DNA from: Foliamicus sp963666765
GTDB lineage: Bacteria; Pseudomonadota; Gammaproteobacteria; Steroidobacterales; Foliamicaceae
Direction of reading: 5' to 3'
Assembly (NCBI GenBank): GCA_963666765.1
Contig: OY762933.1
Coordinates: 1,860,001 to 1,924,000, forward strand
Length of the DNA: 64,000 nucleotides
The notes below the pieces were generated by a model. That model was not told the origin of the DNA. It saw only the letters and a program-made list of their open reading frames with translations, and did no database searches. Made by a program: the position numbers and the translations under genes. This document shows, in pieces, positions 8,058 to 19,745 of this stretch (positions within the stretch are counted from its first letter, which is position 1; each line of letters begins with the position of its first letter).

Positions 8058-10256
8058 ATGATTCGCGCCATGAAAAAGAAACGCGCGTGGCTGACCCTGG
8101 CCCTGATCGTCCTCGTGGCGCTGCTGGGAACGCTTGGCTGGATGGCCAGCGACTATCGCCTCTGGGTCCGGTTTGCCAACTGGCCCCAGGATGCGTCCGA
8201 CCCGGCCAATGCCCGCAGCTTCTCGCCGCAGGTTCCCATCGGCTATGGCGACAGCCCGGCCCCCGATACCGCGCAGGATCCCTTGATTCCGCAGGATGTC
8301 CTCGACGGAGCCTGGGACTATGCGCAAAGCCAGCAGTCCTACGCGCTGCTCGTTTCCGTCAACGGGGAATTGCAGTTCGAACGCTATGACCGCGGGGCGA
8401 ACTCCAGGACTCCCTACAATTCCCAGTCGCTGCACAAGAGCCTGACCGCGATCATGCTGGGCGCCGCCATCTACAACGGCGCGATCGAATCCGAGCACCA
8501 GCCGGCCTCGTTCTGGCTGGAGGAGTGGGCGGGCGATCCGCAGCGCTCGGGCATCACCCTGGCGAACCTGGCCTACATGGAAGGGGGACTGGAGCGGGGG
8601 CGCTTCGCCGTCAGTCCGTTTGCCCCCGGCGCACGGCTGTTCCTGACCGGTCGCCTGGCCCGTGAAGCCCTGGGCACGCCGATGGCCGCCGAACCGGGAG
8701 CCGAGTACATCTGGTCCAATGCCAGCGTGCAGGCGCTTTCCATCGCGATCGAGAGGGCCGCCGGCCGGCCCTGGGCGGAACTGCTGCGGGACTGGATCTG
8801 GGAGCCGATCGGGGCGGGCGAGGCCTGGGTCCAGCTGGACCGTCCAGGCGGCAATGCGCAATCGTTCTGCTGCCTGATATCCAACGGACGCAACTGGCTG
8901 CGCATCGGCGAGTTGCTGGCCGGCGACGGCGTCTGGAAAGGCCGCCGCCTGCTTCCTGAAGGCTGGGTCGCCCGCATGACGCAAGGCGCGTCCACGAACC
9001 CCAATTTCGGCATGCAACTGTGGCGCAACGAACCGTACGCGCCGACCCAGCTGCGCATGTCAAAGCCGCGCATGGAAGTTCCGCGCGACCCGGCGCTGGG
9101 GGCGCCCGACGCCTGGTACATGGAAGGCCACTTCTCGCAGCGCGTCTACGTCGTGCCGTCGCTCGGGCTGGTGGTCGTGCGCTTCGGCGCAGACCGCCTG
9201 GACTGGGACGAAGCCCAAATGATGAACGGGCTGATCGCGGCGCTCAAGCCGGCGGCCCCCGTGTCACTGAACATTGCCAGGCCGGACCATGATTTCGGCG
9301 AACGCGCCGCGCCACGCGCGCCGGACTACACGCTACAGGACAACTGGGCCCGCTATCCGGACGAAGCGGCGCTGGCGCCCGAACACGCGGCCGGCTTTTA
9401 CATTCACCCGACGACCTGGCCCGGAAGCGAATGGAACGCCACCGTGCCTGACGCCGCGGCACGGCCAGCCGTGGATGCTGTCGTGGCTTCGCAGGCAAGC
9501 GTGCTGGATGCCTGCTGTGCGGTGTACGCGCCGCGCTACCGGCAGGCCGCTTCCGCCGCGGTATTCGACCAGAAGGGCAATCGGGACCCGGCCTACGGGC
9601 TGGCTTTCACCGATATCGTGCGGGCCTTCACGCATTTTGCAGAGCAAACCGGCGACCGCCCCATAGTGCTGCTGGGCCATAGCCAGGGCGCCTTGCACGC
9701 CGAACGCCTGCTGAGTGATGTCATCGCCCGGGACGATGCGCTATCAAGCCGCATGGCCGTCACCTACATTGCCGGAATACCCGTGCCGCTGGGTTCCTAC
9801 GGGGACCGGCTCAGGAATTTCCAACCATGCCGCGAGAGCAACGATACGGGTTGCGTGGCGTCCTGGATCACCTACGGGCCCACCGGGGATGCGCGGGCGA
9901 TTCAGTTCGCCACCGCCATGCGCATGCCCCAATATCGCCGCGACGATGGCGGCCTGGACGTGCAGTGCAGCAATCCGCTGAACTGGTCGGCGCCGGGAGA
10001 ATGGACACCGGCCTCGGCCAATCCCGGCGCCGTGGCGCCCGCGCTGCCGGGGCAGGGGCGCCGCGCCTCGATCCCGGGCGTCACCGGCGCCTGGTGCGAC
10101 CAGGGCATATTGCGTCTGGACCGAACCCCGGCCGCGCCGTTCGATGCCTTGCTGCTGCCGGGGGCGAGCTATCACTACTACGACGTGGCGCTGTTTCACG
10201 CCGCGCTGAGTCAGAACGCAGCGCTAAGAGCACAGGCCTGGCGCCAGTCCCAGTAG
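8058..10256 (+). CDS. Two-domain hydrolase: beta-lactamase-fold serine hydrolase fused to DUF3089 alpha/beta hydrolase
   Basis: A 732-residue protein with an N-terminal lysine-rich segment and membrane anchor (about residues 9-29), so it probably faces the periplasm. Residues 75-420 form a class C beta-lactamase/EstB/NylB-like domain. SLHK at Ser124-Lys127 is the SxxK motif, and GHFSQRVYVVPSLGLVVVR is the C-terminal strand. The Tyr of the usual YxN/YxS motif appears as Trp within EYIWSNAS. Residues 450-730 are DUF3089-like, with FYIHPTTW, VYAPRYRQA and a nucleophile elbow GHSQG at Ser542. The two hydrolases are in one continuous frame. An alternative ATG at 8070 is equally plausible. The gene lies between a flavoenzyme and TonB receptor 1. 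Activity against esters, amides or small peptides is inferred, not shown. Confidence 0.85.
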   Translation: MIRAMKKKRAWLTLALIVLVALLGTLGWMASDYRLWVRFANWPQDASDPANARSFSPQVPIGYGDSPAPDTAQDPLIPQDVLDGAWDYAQSQQSYALLVSVNGELQFERYDRGANSRTPYNSQSLHKSLTAIMLGAAIYNGAIESEHQPASFWLEEWAGDPQRSGITLANLAYMEGGLERGRFAVSPFAPGARLFLTGRLAREALGTPMAAEPGAEYIWSNASVQALSIAIERAAGRPWAELLRDWIWEPIGAGEAWVQLDRPGGNAQSFCCLISNGRNWLRIGELLAGDGVWKGRRLLPEGWVARMTQGASTNPNFGMQLWRNEPYAPTQLRMSKPRMEVPRDPALGAPDAWYMEGHFSQRVYVVPSLGLVVVRFGADRLDWDEAQMMNGLIAALKPAAPVSLNIARPDHDFGERAAPRAPDYTLQDNWARYPDEAALAPEHAAGFYIHPTTWPGSEWNATVPDAAARPAVDAVVASQASVLDACCAVYAPRYRQAASAAVFDQKGNRDPAYGLAFTDIVRAFTHFAEQTGDRPIVLLGHSQGALHAERLLSDVIARDDALSSRMAVTYIAGIPVPLGSYGDRLRNFQPCRESNDTGCVASWITYGPTGDARAIQFATAMRMPQYRRDDGGLDVQCSNPLNWSAPGEWTPASANPGAVAPALPGQGRRASIPGVTGAWCDQGILRLDRTPAAPFDALLLPGASYHYYDVALFHAALSQNAALRAQAWRQSQ

Positions 10257-10257
10257 C

Positions 10258-10384
10258 GGAAATCGCCGCGAGCGCAGACTGCCCTTACCTGGAAACGCCG
10301 ACAGGCACATCCCTGTGGGCTCGGTGTCGGCATCCCTGCCTCCAACGTTCCAGGGAAGGGCAGTCTGTGCTCGCGGCGATTTCC
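10258..10384. repeat. Long nested inverted repeat after the two-domain hydrolase
   Basis: Arms 10258-10293 and 10349-10384 are complementary at 34 of 36 positions. The 55-nt loop contains a second 7-bp stem (10297-10303 with 10325-10331) and a small CACA/TGTG hairpin. The left arm begins two bases after the TAG stop of the hydrolase gene. The structure would fold as a large cruciform or an RNA hairpin in the 3' UTR. It resembles the other intergenic palindromes in this window in size and position, but no TA duplication is visible on the right. Confidence 0.85.
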
Positions 10385-10417
10385 ACGGATTGCGGGTCGG
10401 CGTTTATACTCCGCTTG

Positions 10418-10442
10418 AATCCGCTTGGGGAGGCGGATTTTT
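10418..10442 (+). terminator. Hairpin with T-run just upstream of TonB receptor 1
   Basis: A 7-bp stem AATCCGC/GCGGATT (10418-10424 with 10433-10439) is followed by TTTC, giving five Ts from the end of the arm. It has the form of an intrinsic terminator, but it ends only about 25 nt before the receptor ATG at 10467. It could end read-through from the hydrolase gene. If the receptor promoter lies upstream (a TATACT at 10405-10410 is a weak -10 candidate), it could instead act as a leader attenuator. Confidence 0.55.
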
Positions 10443-10466
10443 CTTGAATTTCATCAGGGGACAACC

Positions 10467-12902
10467 ATGACCTTATCGCGTTTCACGCGCCCGGCGATCG
10501 CGCTCGGCGCCCTTTGTCTGCTTGCCACCTCGCTGCCCGCGCAGGAAATCGAGGAGATCGTCGTCACCGCGCGGAAGCGCACCGAGTCTGTGCAGGACAT
10601 CCCGCTGAGCATCTCGGTGTTTGACGAAGAAGCCATCGCCGCGGCCGGCATCAGGGACATCGACGACATCGCCCGGCTGACGCCGGGGCTGGTGTTCGAC
10701 AAGGGCTGGATCCCGCAGGACACGCGACCGCACATCCGCGGATTGCCCACCGACCGCGGCCGCGCTCCGGTCGGCATCCTCGTGGACGGCATCGACATCT
10801 CATCGGAATCGATGCTGACCTCCGGCGGCGGAATGCTGATGAACCTCAAGGTCATGGACATCGAGCGAATCGAAGTCGTCAAGGGTCCGCAAAGCGCGCT
10901 GTACGGCCGGGTGGCCTTCGGCGGCGCGGTGAATTACGTTTCCAGGGCCCCCAGCGACGAGCTCGAGGCGGATTTCTCGGCTGACGTTGGCCAATACGGG
11001 CAGATGGAAGCGCGCGTTGGGGTGTCCTTTCCCGTATCGGAGACATTCGGCCTGCGGATCAATGCGGTAACCGCGCAGCACGACGGCTACTATGAGAACG
11101 AAGTGTCGGGCGAAGGCATTGGCGGTTCGGACTCCACGGGAGTGTCCGCGTCCGCGGCATTACAACCGTCCGATACCTTCAGCCTGGATCTGCGCGTGGC
11201 GTATTCGTCGGACGAATACGAAATCCGCCCGCAGGCGCAGCAGGCCAGCAAGACCGGCCACGCCGATCCTGTGTTGCTGCCGTCGCATGTGGTCGGACTC
11301 CTGTCTCCGGGCGCATTCGGGCCGGTTCCCTACCCTGCGAATGTCTTTGCGCCGCCGGCCGGGGCGATCACTTCGCTGGACACGATTTCCGCCAGCCTGA
11401 ACCCCTACACCGGTGAGGACTACGAAGGAAGCACCTTCGATTCGCTGCTGGTGCATGCGCGCGCTGAATGGGACTTCGGCGGGGCAAAGCTGAACGCCTG
11501 GCTGGGCGGCACCTCCGCCGAAACCACCCAGAACATGGACGTGGACTACTACGGAGAGCCATGGCAACCGGTTTTCCTGCCGTCGCCCGGCGTGAACGAA
11601 CCCCTGCCCGCGCAATTCCTTTTCGACCTTGAAACGGACATCGACCAGACCAACCTCGAACTCAGGCTCGGCGACCTTGAATCGGATGGATTCCGCTGGG
11701 CCGTAGGCGGACTGTACTGGAACGAGGAAGTGCGGCAGAAGAACGGAAACCTGATCGTGCTGATGTTCGTGCCGGTCATTTCCGCAGGCCAGAACGTGGC
11801 CGCGCAAAGCCCCATCACGAAGCGCGACGAGGGCCGCGATACCGATCACTGGTCGGCGTACGGAATCCTCGAATACGACTTCAACGACAGGCTGACCGGC
11901 TCGGTGGAAGCCCGCTACTCGGACGAATCCACGGATACCTACTGGACCGTGGGCGGAAACGGCATGATCGGCGCGGCGTTTGCGGGACCCATCCCGGTCA
12001 ACATGAACCCGACCGCCCAGCGAGGCTCCGAGGACAGTTTCTTCACGCCCCGCGTTACGCTGGAATACCAGTATTCCGAGAACATACTCACCTACGCTTC
12101 AATCGCCAAGGGCGTCAAGCCCGGCGGCGTTTCCACGATAGCGAGCCCGAACCCCGTTACCGCGCGCTTCGCGCCGGAGGAATTGTGGAACTACGAAGCC
12201 GGATTCAAGAGCACGCTGGCGGAAGGCCGCGTGACGTTCAACGCCGCGGTGTTCTTCATGGACTACGAGGGCAAACAGACGGTCAGCCTTGAGCCCAGCG
12301 CAACCGCGGCCACCGGCTTCGACCTGGTGGTCGGCAATGCGGGCGCCGCGGAAATCAGCGGCTTTGAAGTGGAAGGCGCGCTTGCAGTCACAGAAGAATT
12401 GCTGATTCGCGGCGGATACACCTGGCTGGACAGCGAGTACACCGACTTTGTGAGCCTTACCAACAGCGCGCTTACGATCGGGCTGGTAAACGATTGCACG
12501 CTGCAGCAGACACCCGCCGGGCTCTACCTCTGTTCGGTGGATCAATCGGGGCGGGAGATGGAGCGCGTGCCGCAGCATAACTTCAACGTTTCGGCCAGCT
12601 ACACCCGCGCCGTCGGCAACGGCATGAATTTTCAGGTTGACCTGCTTGCGCAGTACCAAAGCGAGCGCGGCATCGCGGTCGGACGCCGCAACGTGTTCGA
12701 CTCGTGGGTCAACGTCGACGCACGCATCGGCCTGCAGGCGGAACGCTGGAGCCTGTTCGCCTACGTGGACAACGTAACGGATGACGATACGGTGCGCACG
12801 GCGCAGTCCTCGGGCGACTTCTTCGCCCTGGGCAACCTTGCGACTGTGATCTTCGCGCCCGACAAGCGCCAGGCCGGACTGCGCTTCAGCTACTCGATGT
12901 AA
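10467..12902 (+). CDS. TonB-dependent outer-membrane receptor 1
   Basis: An 811-residue receptor when started at ATG 10467, which follows AGGGGACAACC. It has a Sec signal ending near LPAQ, then a TonB-box-like EEIVVTARKR and a plug domain containing DIARLTPGLVF, RIEVVKGPQSALYGR and FGGAVNYVSR. The rest is the 22-strand beta-barrel, with the usual VNVDARIGLQAERW...YVDNVTDDDT near the end. The family imports large or scarce substrates using TonB-ExbBD energy. This plug and barrel type is the broad iron-complex-like class that also serves organic substrates. The last residues are RFSYSM, with no terminal aromatic residue. No siderophore, heme or B12 genes adjoin. The neighbours are hydrolases and redox enzymes, which favours an organic substrate. 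Confidence 0.92.
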   Translation: MTLSRFTRPAIALGALCLLATSLPAQEIEEIVVTARKRTESVQDIPLSISVFDEEAIAAAGIRDIDDIARLTPGLVFDKGWIPQDTRPHIRGLPTDRGRAPVGILVDGIDISSESMLTSGGGMLMNLKVMDIERIEVVKGPQSALYGRVAFGGAVNYVSRAPSDELEADFSADVGQYGQMEARVGVSFPVSETFGLRINAVTAQHDGYYENEVSGEGIGGSDSTGVSASAALQPSDTFSLDLRVAYSSDEYEIRPQAQQASKTGHADPVLLPSHVVGLLSPGAFGPVPYPANVFAPPAGAITSLDTISASLNPYTGEDYEGSTFDSLLVHARAEWDFGGAKLNAWLGGTSAETTQNMDVDYYGEPWQPVFLPSPGVNEPLPAQFLFDLETDIDQTNLELRLGDLESDGFRWAVGGLYWNEEVRQKNGNLIVLMFVPVISAGQNVAAQSPITKRDEGRDTDHWSAYGILEYDFNDRLTGSVEARYSDESTDTYWTVGGNGMIGAAFAGPIPVNMNPTAQRGSEDSFFTPRVTLEYQYSENILTYASIAKGVKPGGVSTIASPNPVTARFAPEELWNYEAGFKSTLAEGRVTFNAAVFFMDYEGKQTVSLEPSATAATGFDLVVGNAGAAEISGFEVEGALAVTEELLIRGGYTWLDSEYTDFVSLTNSALTIGLVNDCTLQQTPAGLYLCSVDQSGREMERVPQHNFNVSASYTRAVGNGMNFQVDLLAQYQSERGIAVGRRNVFDSWVNVDARIGLQAERWSLFAYVDNVTDDDTVRTAQSSGDFFALGNLATVIFAPDKRQAGLRFSYSM

Positions 12903-12945
12903 TCCCGGGAAAGAGGCGCGCCGCAAACAATCGAAAGGAAGATTC

Positions 12946-14100
12946 CTAGACCTGCTCCAGCGCCTGAAGGAGGTCGGTGATCAGGTCGGCGGCGTCTTCG
13001 ATGCCGCAGGAAAGCCGCACCAGGTTGCCCGTGATCCCGGCGGCCCGGCGGGCCTCGGGCGTCATCGTGGCGTGACTCATCAGCGGCGGAAAGCCTGCCA
13101 GGCTTTCGACGCCGCCGAGGCTTTCCGCGATCGTGAACAGTTCCAGGGCATTGAGCAATCTTTCCGGCGCATTCCCGTCGCCATGAAGGTGCAGCGAGAC
13201 GATCGCGCCGAAGCCATCCATCTGCTTGCCGGCAAGCGCGTGTTGCGGGTGATCCGCAAGACCGGGGTAGTGGACCTGCGCTACCTTCCCGTGCGCCTGC
13301 AACTCCTCGGCCACGCGTGAGGCATTGGAGAATTGCCGCCGCACCCGCAGTTCCATCGTCTTCAGTCCCCGTAGCGCCAGGTACGAATCCAGCGGAGCGA
13401 GCACGCCCCCGGTGCGATTGCGAACCTGCATCAGGCGGACGGCCAGATCGCTGTCGGAGACTGTCAGCGTCCCGCCCAATACATCGGAATGACCGGCAAT
13501 GTACTTGGTAATCGAGTGCATGGAGATGTCCACGCCCAGGGCCAGGGGCCGGGTAACCAATGGGGTGGCCAGGGTGCTGTCCACACAGCTCAGGGCGCCG
13601 TTTGCCGCGCACAATTCGGAAAGGGCCTTAAGGTCGGTAATGTGCATCAGCGGGTTGGAAGGCGTTTCCATCCACACCAGCCGGGTGTTCTTGCGCCAGG
13701 CTGCCCGCAAGGCTGGCGGGCCCTCGTTCTGATGAACGTAGCTGACCTCGAAACGCCCTTCGCCCGCGACCCGCAGCATATTGAAACTTCCGCCGTAGAC
13801 ATTGGCCGGCCCGATGATGTGGTCGCCGGGGGTCAGCAGTTCCAGAACGGCAGTGCTGGCGGCCATTCCCGATGCGAAGGCAAGCGTCCTCGAACCGCCC
13901 TCCAGTTCGGTCAGGGCCCGCTCGAAGGCGTCCCGCGTGGGGTTCGACTCGCGGGTGTAGATGTGCTCCGGCCGCTCCCGCATTGCCGGGTAGGCAAAGG
14001 TGGTGCTTTGATGGATCGCAGGCATGACCCCGCCGGTGGCGGCGTCATGGGTGTCGCCGGCGTGCACGCAGCGGGTGGAATTGCCTTGCTTTCTGGTCAT
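12946..14100 (-). CDS. Cys/Met metabolism PLP-dependent enzyme (cystathionine gamma-synthase / lyase type)
   Basis: A 384-residue enzyme when started at ATG 14100; longer frames run into the region upstream of prmC. Family signatures are YTRESNPTRDAFE near the N-terminus, SGMAASTAVLELL, and the PLP lysine Lys199 within SMHSITKYIAGHSD. Members catalyse gamma-replacement or gamma-elimination on O-acylhomoserine, cystathionine or methionine. Sequence alone does not separate synthase, lyase and methionine gamma-lyase. metH and metF lie a few kilobases away, which is consistent with a methionine role, but they are not in the same transcription unit. The gene is convergent with TonB receptor 1 and divergent from prmC. 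Confidence 0.88.
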   Translation of the reverse strand: MTRKQGNSTRCVHAGDTHDAATGGVMPAIHQSTTFAYPAMRERPEHIYTRESNPTRDAFERALTELEGGSRTLAFASGMAASTAVLELLTPGDHIIGPANVYGGSFNMLRVAGEGRFEVSYVHQNEGPPALRAAWRKNTRLVWMETPSNPLMHITDLKALSELCAANGALSCVDSTLATPLVTRPLALGVDISMHSITKYIAGHSDVLGGTLTVSDSDLAVRLMQVRNRTGGVLAPLDSYLALRGLKTMELRVRRQFSNASRVAEELQAHGKVAQVHYPGLADHPQHALAGKQMDGFGAIVSLHLHGDGNAPERLLNALELFTIAESLGGVESLAGFPPLMSHATMTPEARRAAGITGNLVRLSCGIEDAADLITDLLQALEQV

Positions 14101-14186
14101 GGTGCTGAATCCTGAAGGCGCATTATGGCGGGAAGCGCCGAGAACACAATACTCGCGCCGTGGCGCGTGTCGGGGAAAATAGGGCG

Positions 14187-15032
14187 ATGGCGACCGCGCG
14201 AAGTCCGGAGTCTCTGTTGCGGGAGGGAACAAGGCGGCTTGCGCGCGTCAGTGAGACTGCGCGGCTGGATTGCGAGTTGCTGCTGGCCCTTGCGCTGGGC
14301 CTGGATCGGGCCGCGCTTTACGGGCGCACGGCGGAAGAATTGGCGTCCGGGGCGGTGGAGCGTTTCGAAACGCTGCTGGCCGAACGGATGGGCGGGAGGC
14401 CGATGGCGCAGATCATCGGGCGCAGGGAGTTCCATTCGCTGGAATTCGAGATTACCGACGAGGTGCTCGTGCCGCGGCCGGAGACCGAATTGCTGGTGGA
14501 GATCGTTCGCGAGGACGTGCGTGCGAAGGGCGGAAATCCGCGGATACTGGACCTGGGGACCGGTTCCGGCGCGGTGGCTGTCGCGCTGGCGCGGATCCTG
14601 CCCGAATCGCAGGTCGTGGCCTCCGACATTTCCCACGCTGCGCTCGCCGTTGCCCGGCGCAACGCCGCCGGGATGGCGCCGGGCCGGGTGCGATTCGTTC
14701 AGGGCTCCTGGTACGGTCCGCTGGACGGCCGCCGCTTCGACGCCATCGCCTGCAATCCACCGTACGTGGAGTCCGCACTCTGCGGCGAACAGCCCCTGTG
14801 CTTCGAGCCGCGCCAGGCACTGGACGGCGGCCCGGACGGCCTCCGGCAACTGCGCCTGGCGATTGCCGGGGCGCCGGCGCACCTGAACCGCGGCGGAATG
14901 CTGGCGGTGGAGCATGGCGCAGAGCAGGGCGCTCCGGTCCGCTCACTGATGCGCAGCGCCGGACTCAAGGCGGCGATTACCCACCGCGACCTGGCCGGCC
15001 ATGAACGGGTAACGGCGGCCCGCATGCCGTAA
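14187..15032 (+). CDS. prmC: Peptide chain release factor N5-glutamine methyltransferase
   Basis: A 281-residue SAM-dependent methyltransferase that modifies the GGQ glutamine of release factors. The SAM site is LDLGTGSGAVAVALA and the catalytic NPPY is at residues 190-193 in IACNPPYVES. ATG 14187 is chosen because it matches the usual N-terminus; a GTG at 14160 is also in frame. It normally follows prfA directly, but prfA ends at 3803. The gene is convergent with metH, and the two stops are separated by a short GC-rich hairpin. Confidence 0.94.
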   Translation: MATARSPESLLREGTRRLARVSETARLDCELLLALALGLDRAALYGRTAEELASGAVERFETLLAERMGGRPMAQIIGRREFHSLEFEITDEVLVPRPETELLVEIVREDVRAKGGNPRILDLGTGSGAVAVALARILPESQVVASDISHAALAVARRNAAGMAPGRVRFVQGSWYGPLDGRRFDAIACNPPYVESALCGEQPLCFEPRQALDGGPDGLRQLRLAIAGAPAHLNRGGMLAVEHGAEQGAPVRSLMRSAGLKAAITHRDLAGHERVTAARMP

Positions 15033-15055
15033 GGGCGGGAGGCCCGTCCCGCCCT
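15032..15055. terminator. GC-rich hairpin between convergent prmC and metH
   Basis: A 9-bp perfect stem AGGGCGGGA/TCCCGCCCT with a 6-nt loop starts at the prmC stop codon and ends 11 nt before the metH stop. There is no T-run on either strand. The same AGGGCG...CGCCCT core recurs at two other 3' junctions in this window (41018 and 46476), so it may act as a bidirectional terminator or mRNA 3'-end stabiliser. Confidence 0.5.
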
Positions 15056-15066
15056 CGCTCCCGGAG

Positions 15067-18752
<3,686 letters not shown>

Positions 18753-18756
<4 letters not shown>

Positions 18757-19619
18757 GACTGCATCCCCGGTGCGCTCAACCCGAGCGCCTCGCAGATGGC
18801 CGCGGTCAGCGGTGCCCGGTTCATGGTGTAGATGTGAAAACGCTCCACGCCGTTCTCCGCCAGGTCTTGAACCTGGTCCAGCGTGAAACCGTCCGCGATT
18901 TCCCGTACCGCATCGGCGTCATCCGCGGCCTGTTCGAAGCGCGTGCGCAGCACCGCCGGAACTTCAACGTGGGTCTTGCCGGCAAACGAGAACACCTGCC
19001 TGTGGTTGTGCAGGGGCATGATGCCGGGCGCCAGGAGCTTCTCCAGGCCCGCGGCGGCGAAGACATCGCGCAATCGGTAGTACCTGTCGTTATCGAGGAA
19101 GAACTGGGTGATGGCCAGGGTGGCGCCCGCGTCGAGCTTCTGCTTCACGAACTCCAGGTGCTGACGCAAAGCAGCGCTGTCGCCGCCGCCGTGCTCCGGG
19201 TGCGCGCCCACCATGACCTCGCGTATTCCGGAGGCCCTCAGGTCGGCAATCAATTCCACCGTCGAGGAATAGCCGCGCGAACGCACGTCCTCGGGAACGC
19301 CGTCCGCGGGGATGTCTCCGCGCAACGCAACCATTCTCCGCACGCCCTGTTCGACGTAGTCCCGCACGATCTCCCGCACCTCCTCGCGGGTGTGCGAGAC
19401 ATGAGTGAGATGGGGCGCGCAATCGCTGCCGTATTCGCGCCGGATCCGCCGCACCCAGCGCGCCGTTCCGTCGCGCGTCGAGCCGCCGGCGCCATACGAG
19501 ACGGTGCAGTACAGCGGGCCGTACGGCAACAGGCGCGCCAGCGTCGCCTCCAGCATCGCGGTCAGTTCTTCCGTTCGTGGCGGAAAGAACTCCAGCGAAA
19601 TTTTTGCGGGTCGGTTCAT
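18753..19619 (-). CDS. metF: Methylenetetrahydrofolate reductase
   Basis: A 288-residue FAD enzyme of the TIM-barrel MTHFR family that makes 5-methyl-THF for MetH. Conserved segments are SLEFFPPRTEE at the N-terminus, CTVSYGAGGSTRDGT, MVALRGDIP, GAHPEHGG, and QFFLDNDRYYRL. ATG 19619 is chosen; a TTG seven codons upstream is in frame but less likely. It is the first gene of the metF-metH pair, and the 126-nt region to the divergent MFS gene contains nested inverted repeats. Confidence 0.95.
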
Positions 19620-19680
19620 GGAAAACTCAAGCGTGGACAATTCACGCTGCGCGCATCATACTCATTCGCTTGCCCATTTC

Positions 19681-19729
19681 CCCGGCGGCTACCCATAGCG
19701 GCCTGCTTCAGGCCGCGGGTTCCGCCGGG
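19681..19729. promoter_or_regulatory. Nested inverted repeat between metF and the MFS gene
   Basis: Outer arms CCCGGCGG (19681-19688) and CCGCCGGG (19722-19729) enclose an inner 7-bp hairpin GCGGCCT/AGGCCGC (19698-19704 with 19710-19716). The structure lies 16 nt before the MFS ATG and 61 nt upstream of metF, so it could affect either gene as an operator or leader structure. It does not match a SAM, SAH or cobalamin riboswitch that I recognise. Confidence 0.4.
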
Positions 19730-19745
19730 CAATCGTTCGCCCGGC

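Noticed and set aside
10258..10384. Calling the palindrome after the two-domain hydrolase a TA-flanked MITE like the other two
   Set aside because: The left side abuts a TAG stop, but no matching TA is present on the right and the outermost bases do not pair.
10467..12902. Assigning the TonB receptors to siderophore or B12 import
   Set aside because: No siderophore, heme, Fur-box or cobalamin genes adjoin any of the three. The neighbours are hydrolases and flavoenzymes, so a metal substrate is not supported.
18834..19745. A 304-residue N-terminal extension of the MFS transporter
   Set aside because: It is antisense to metF. The transporter has a normal start at 19746 and normal MFS length from there.
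19620..19745. A possible SAM or SAH riboswitch before metF
   Set aside because: The nested inverted repeats are real, but I could not fit any known riboswitch consensus on either strand.
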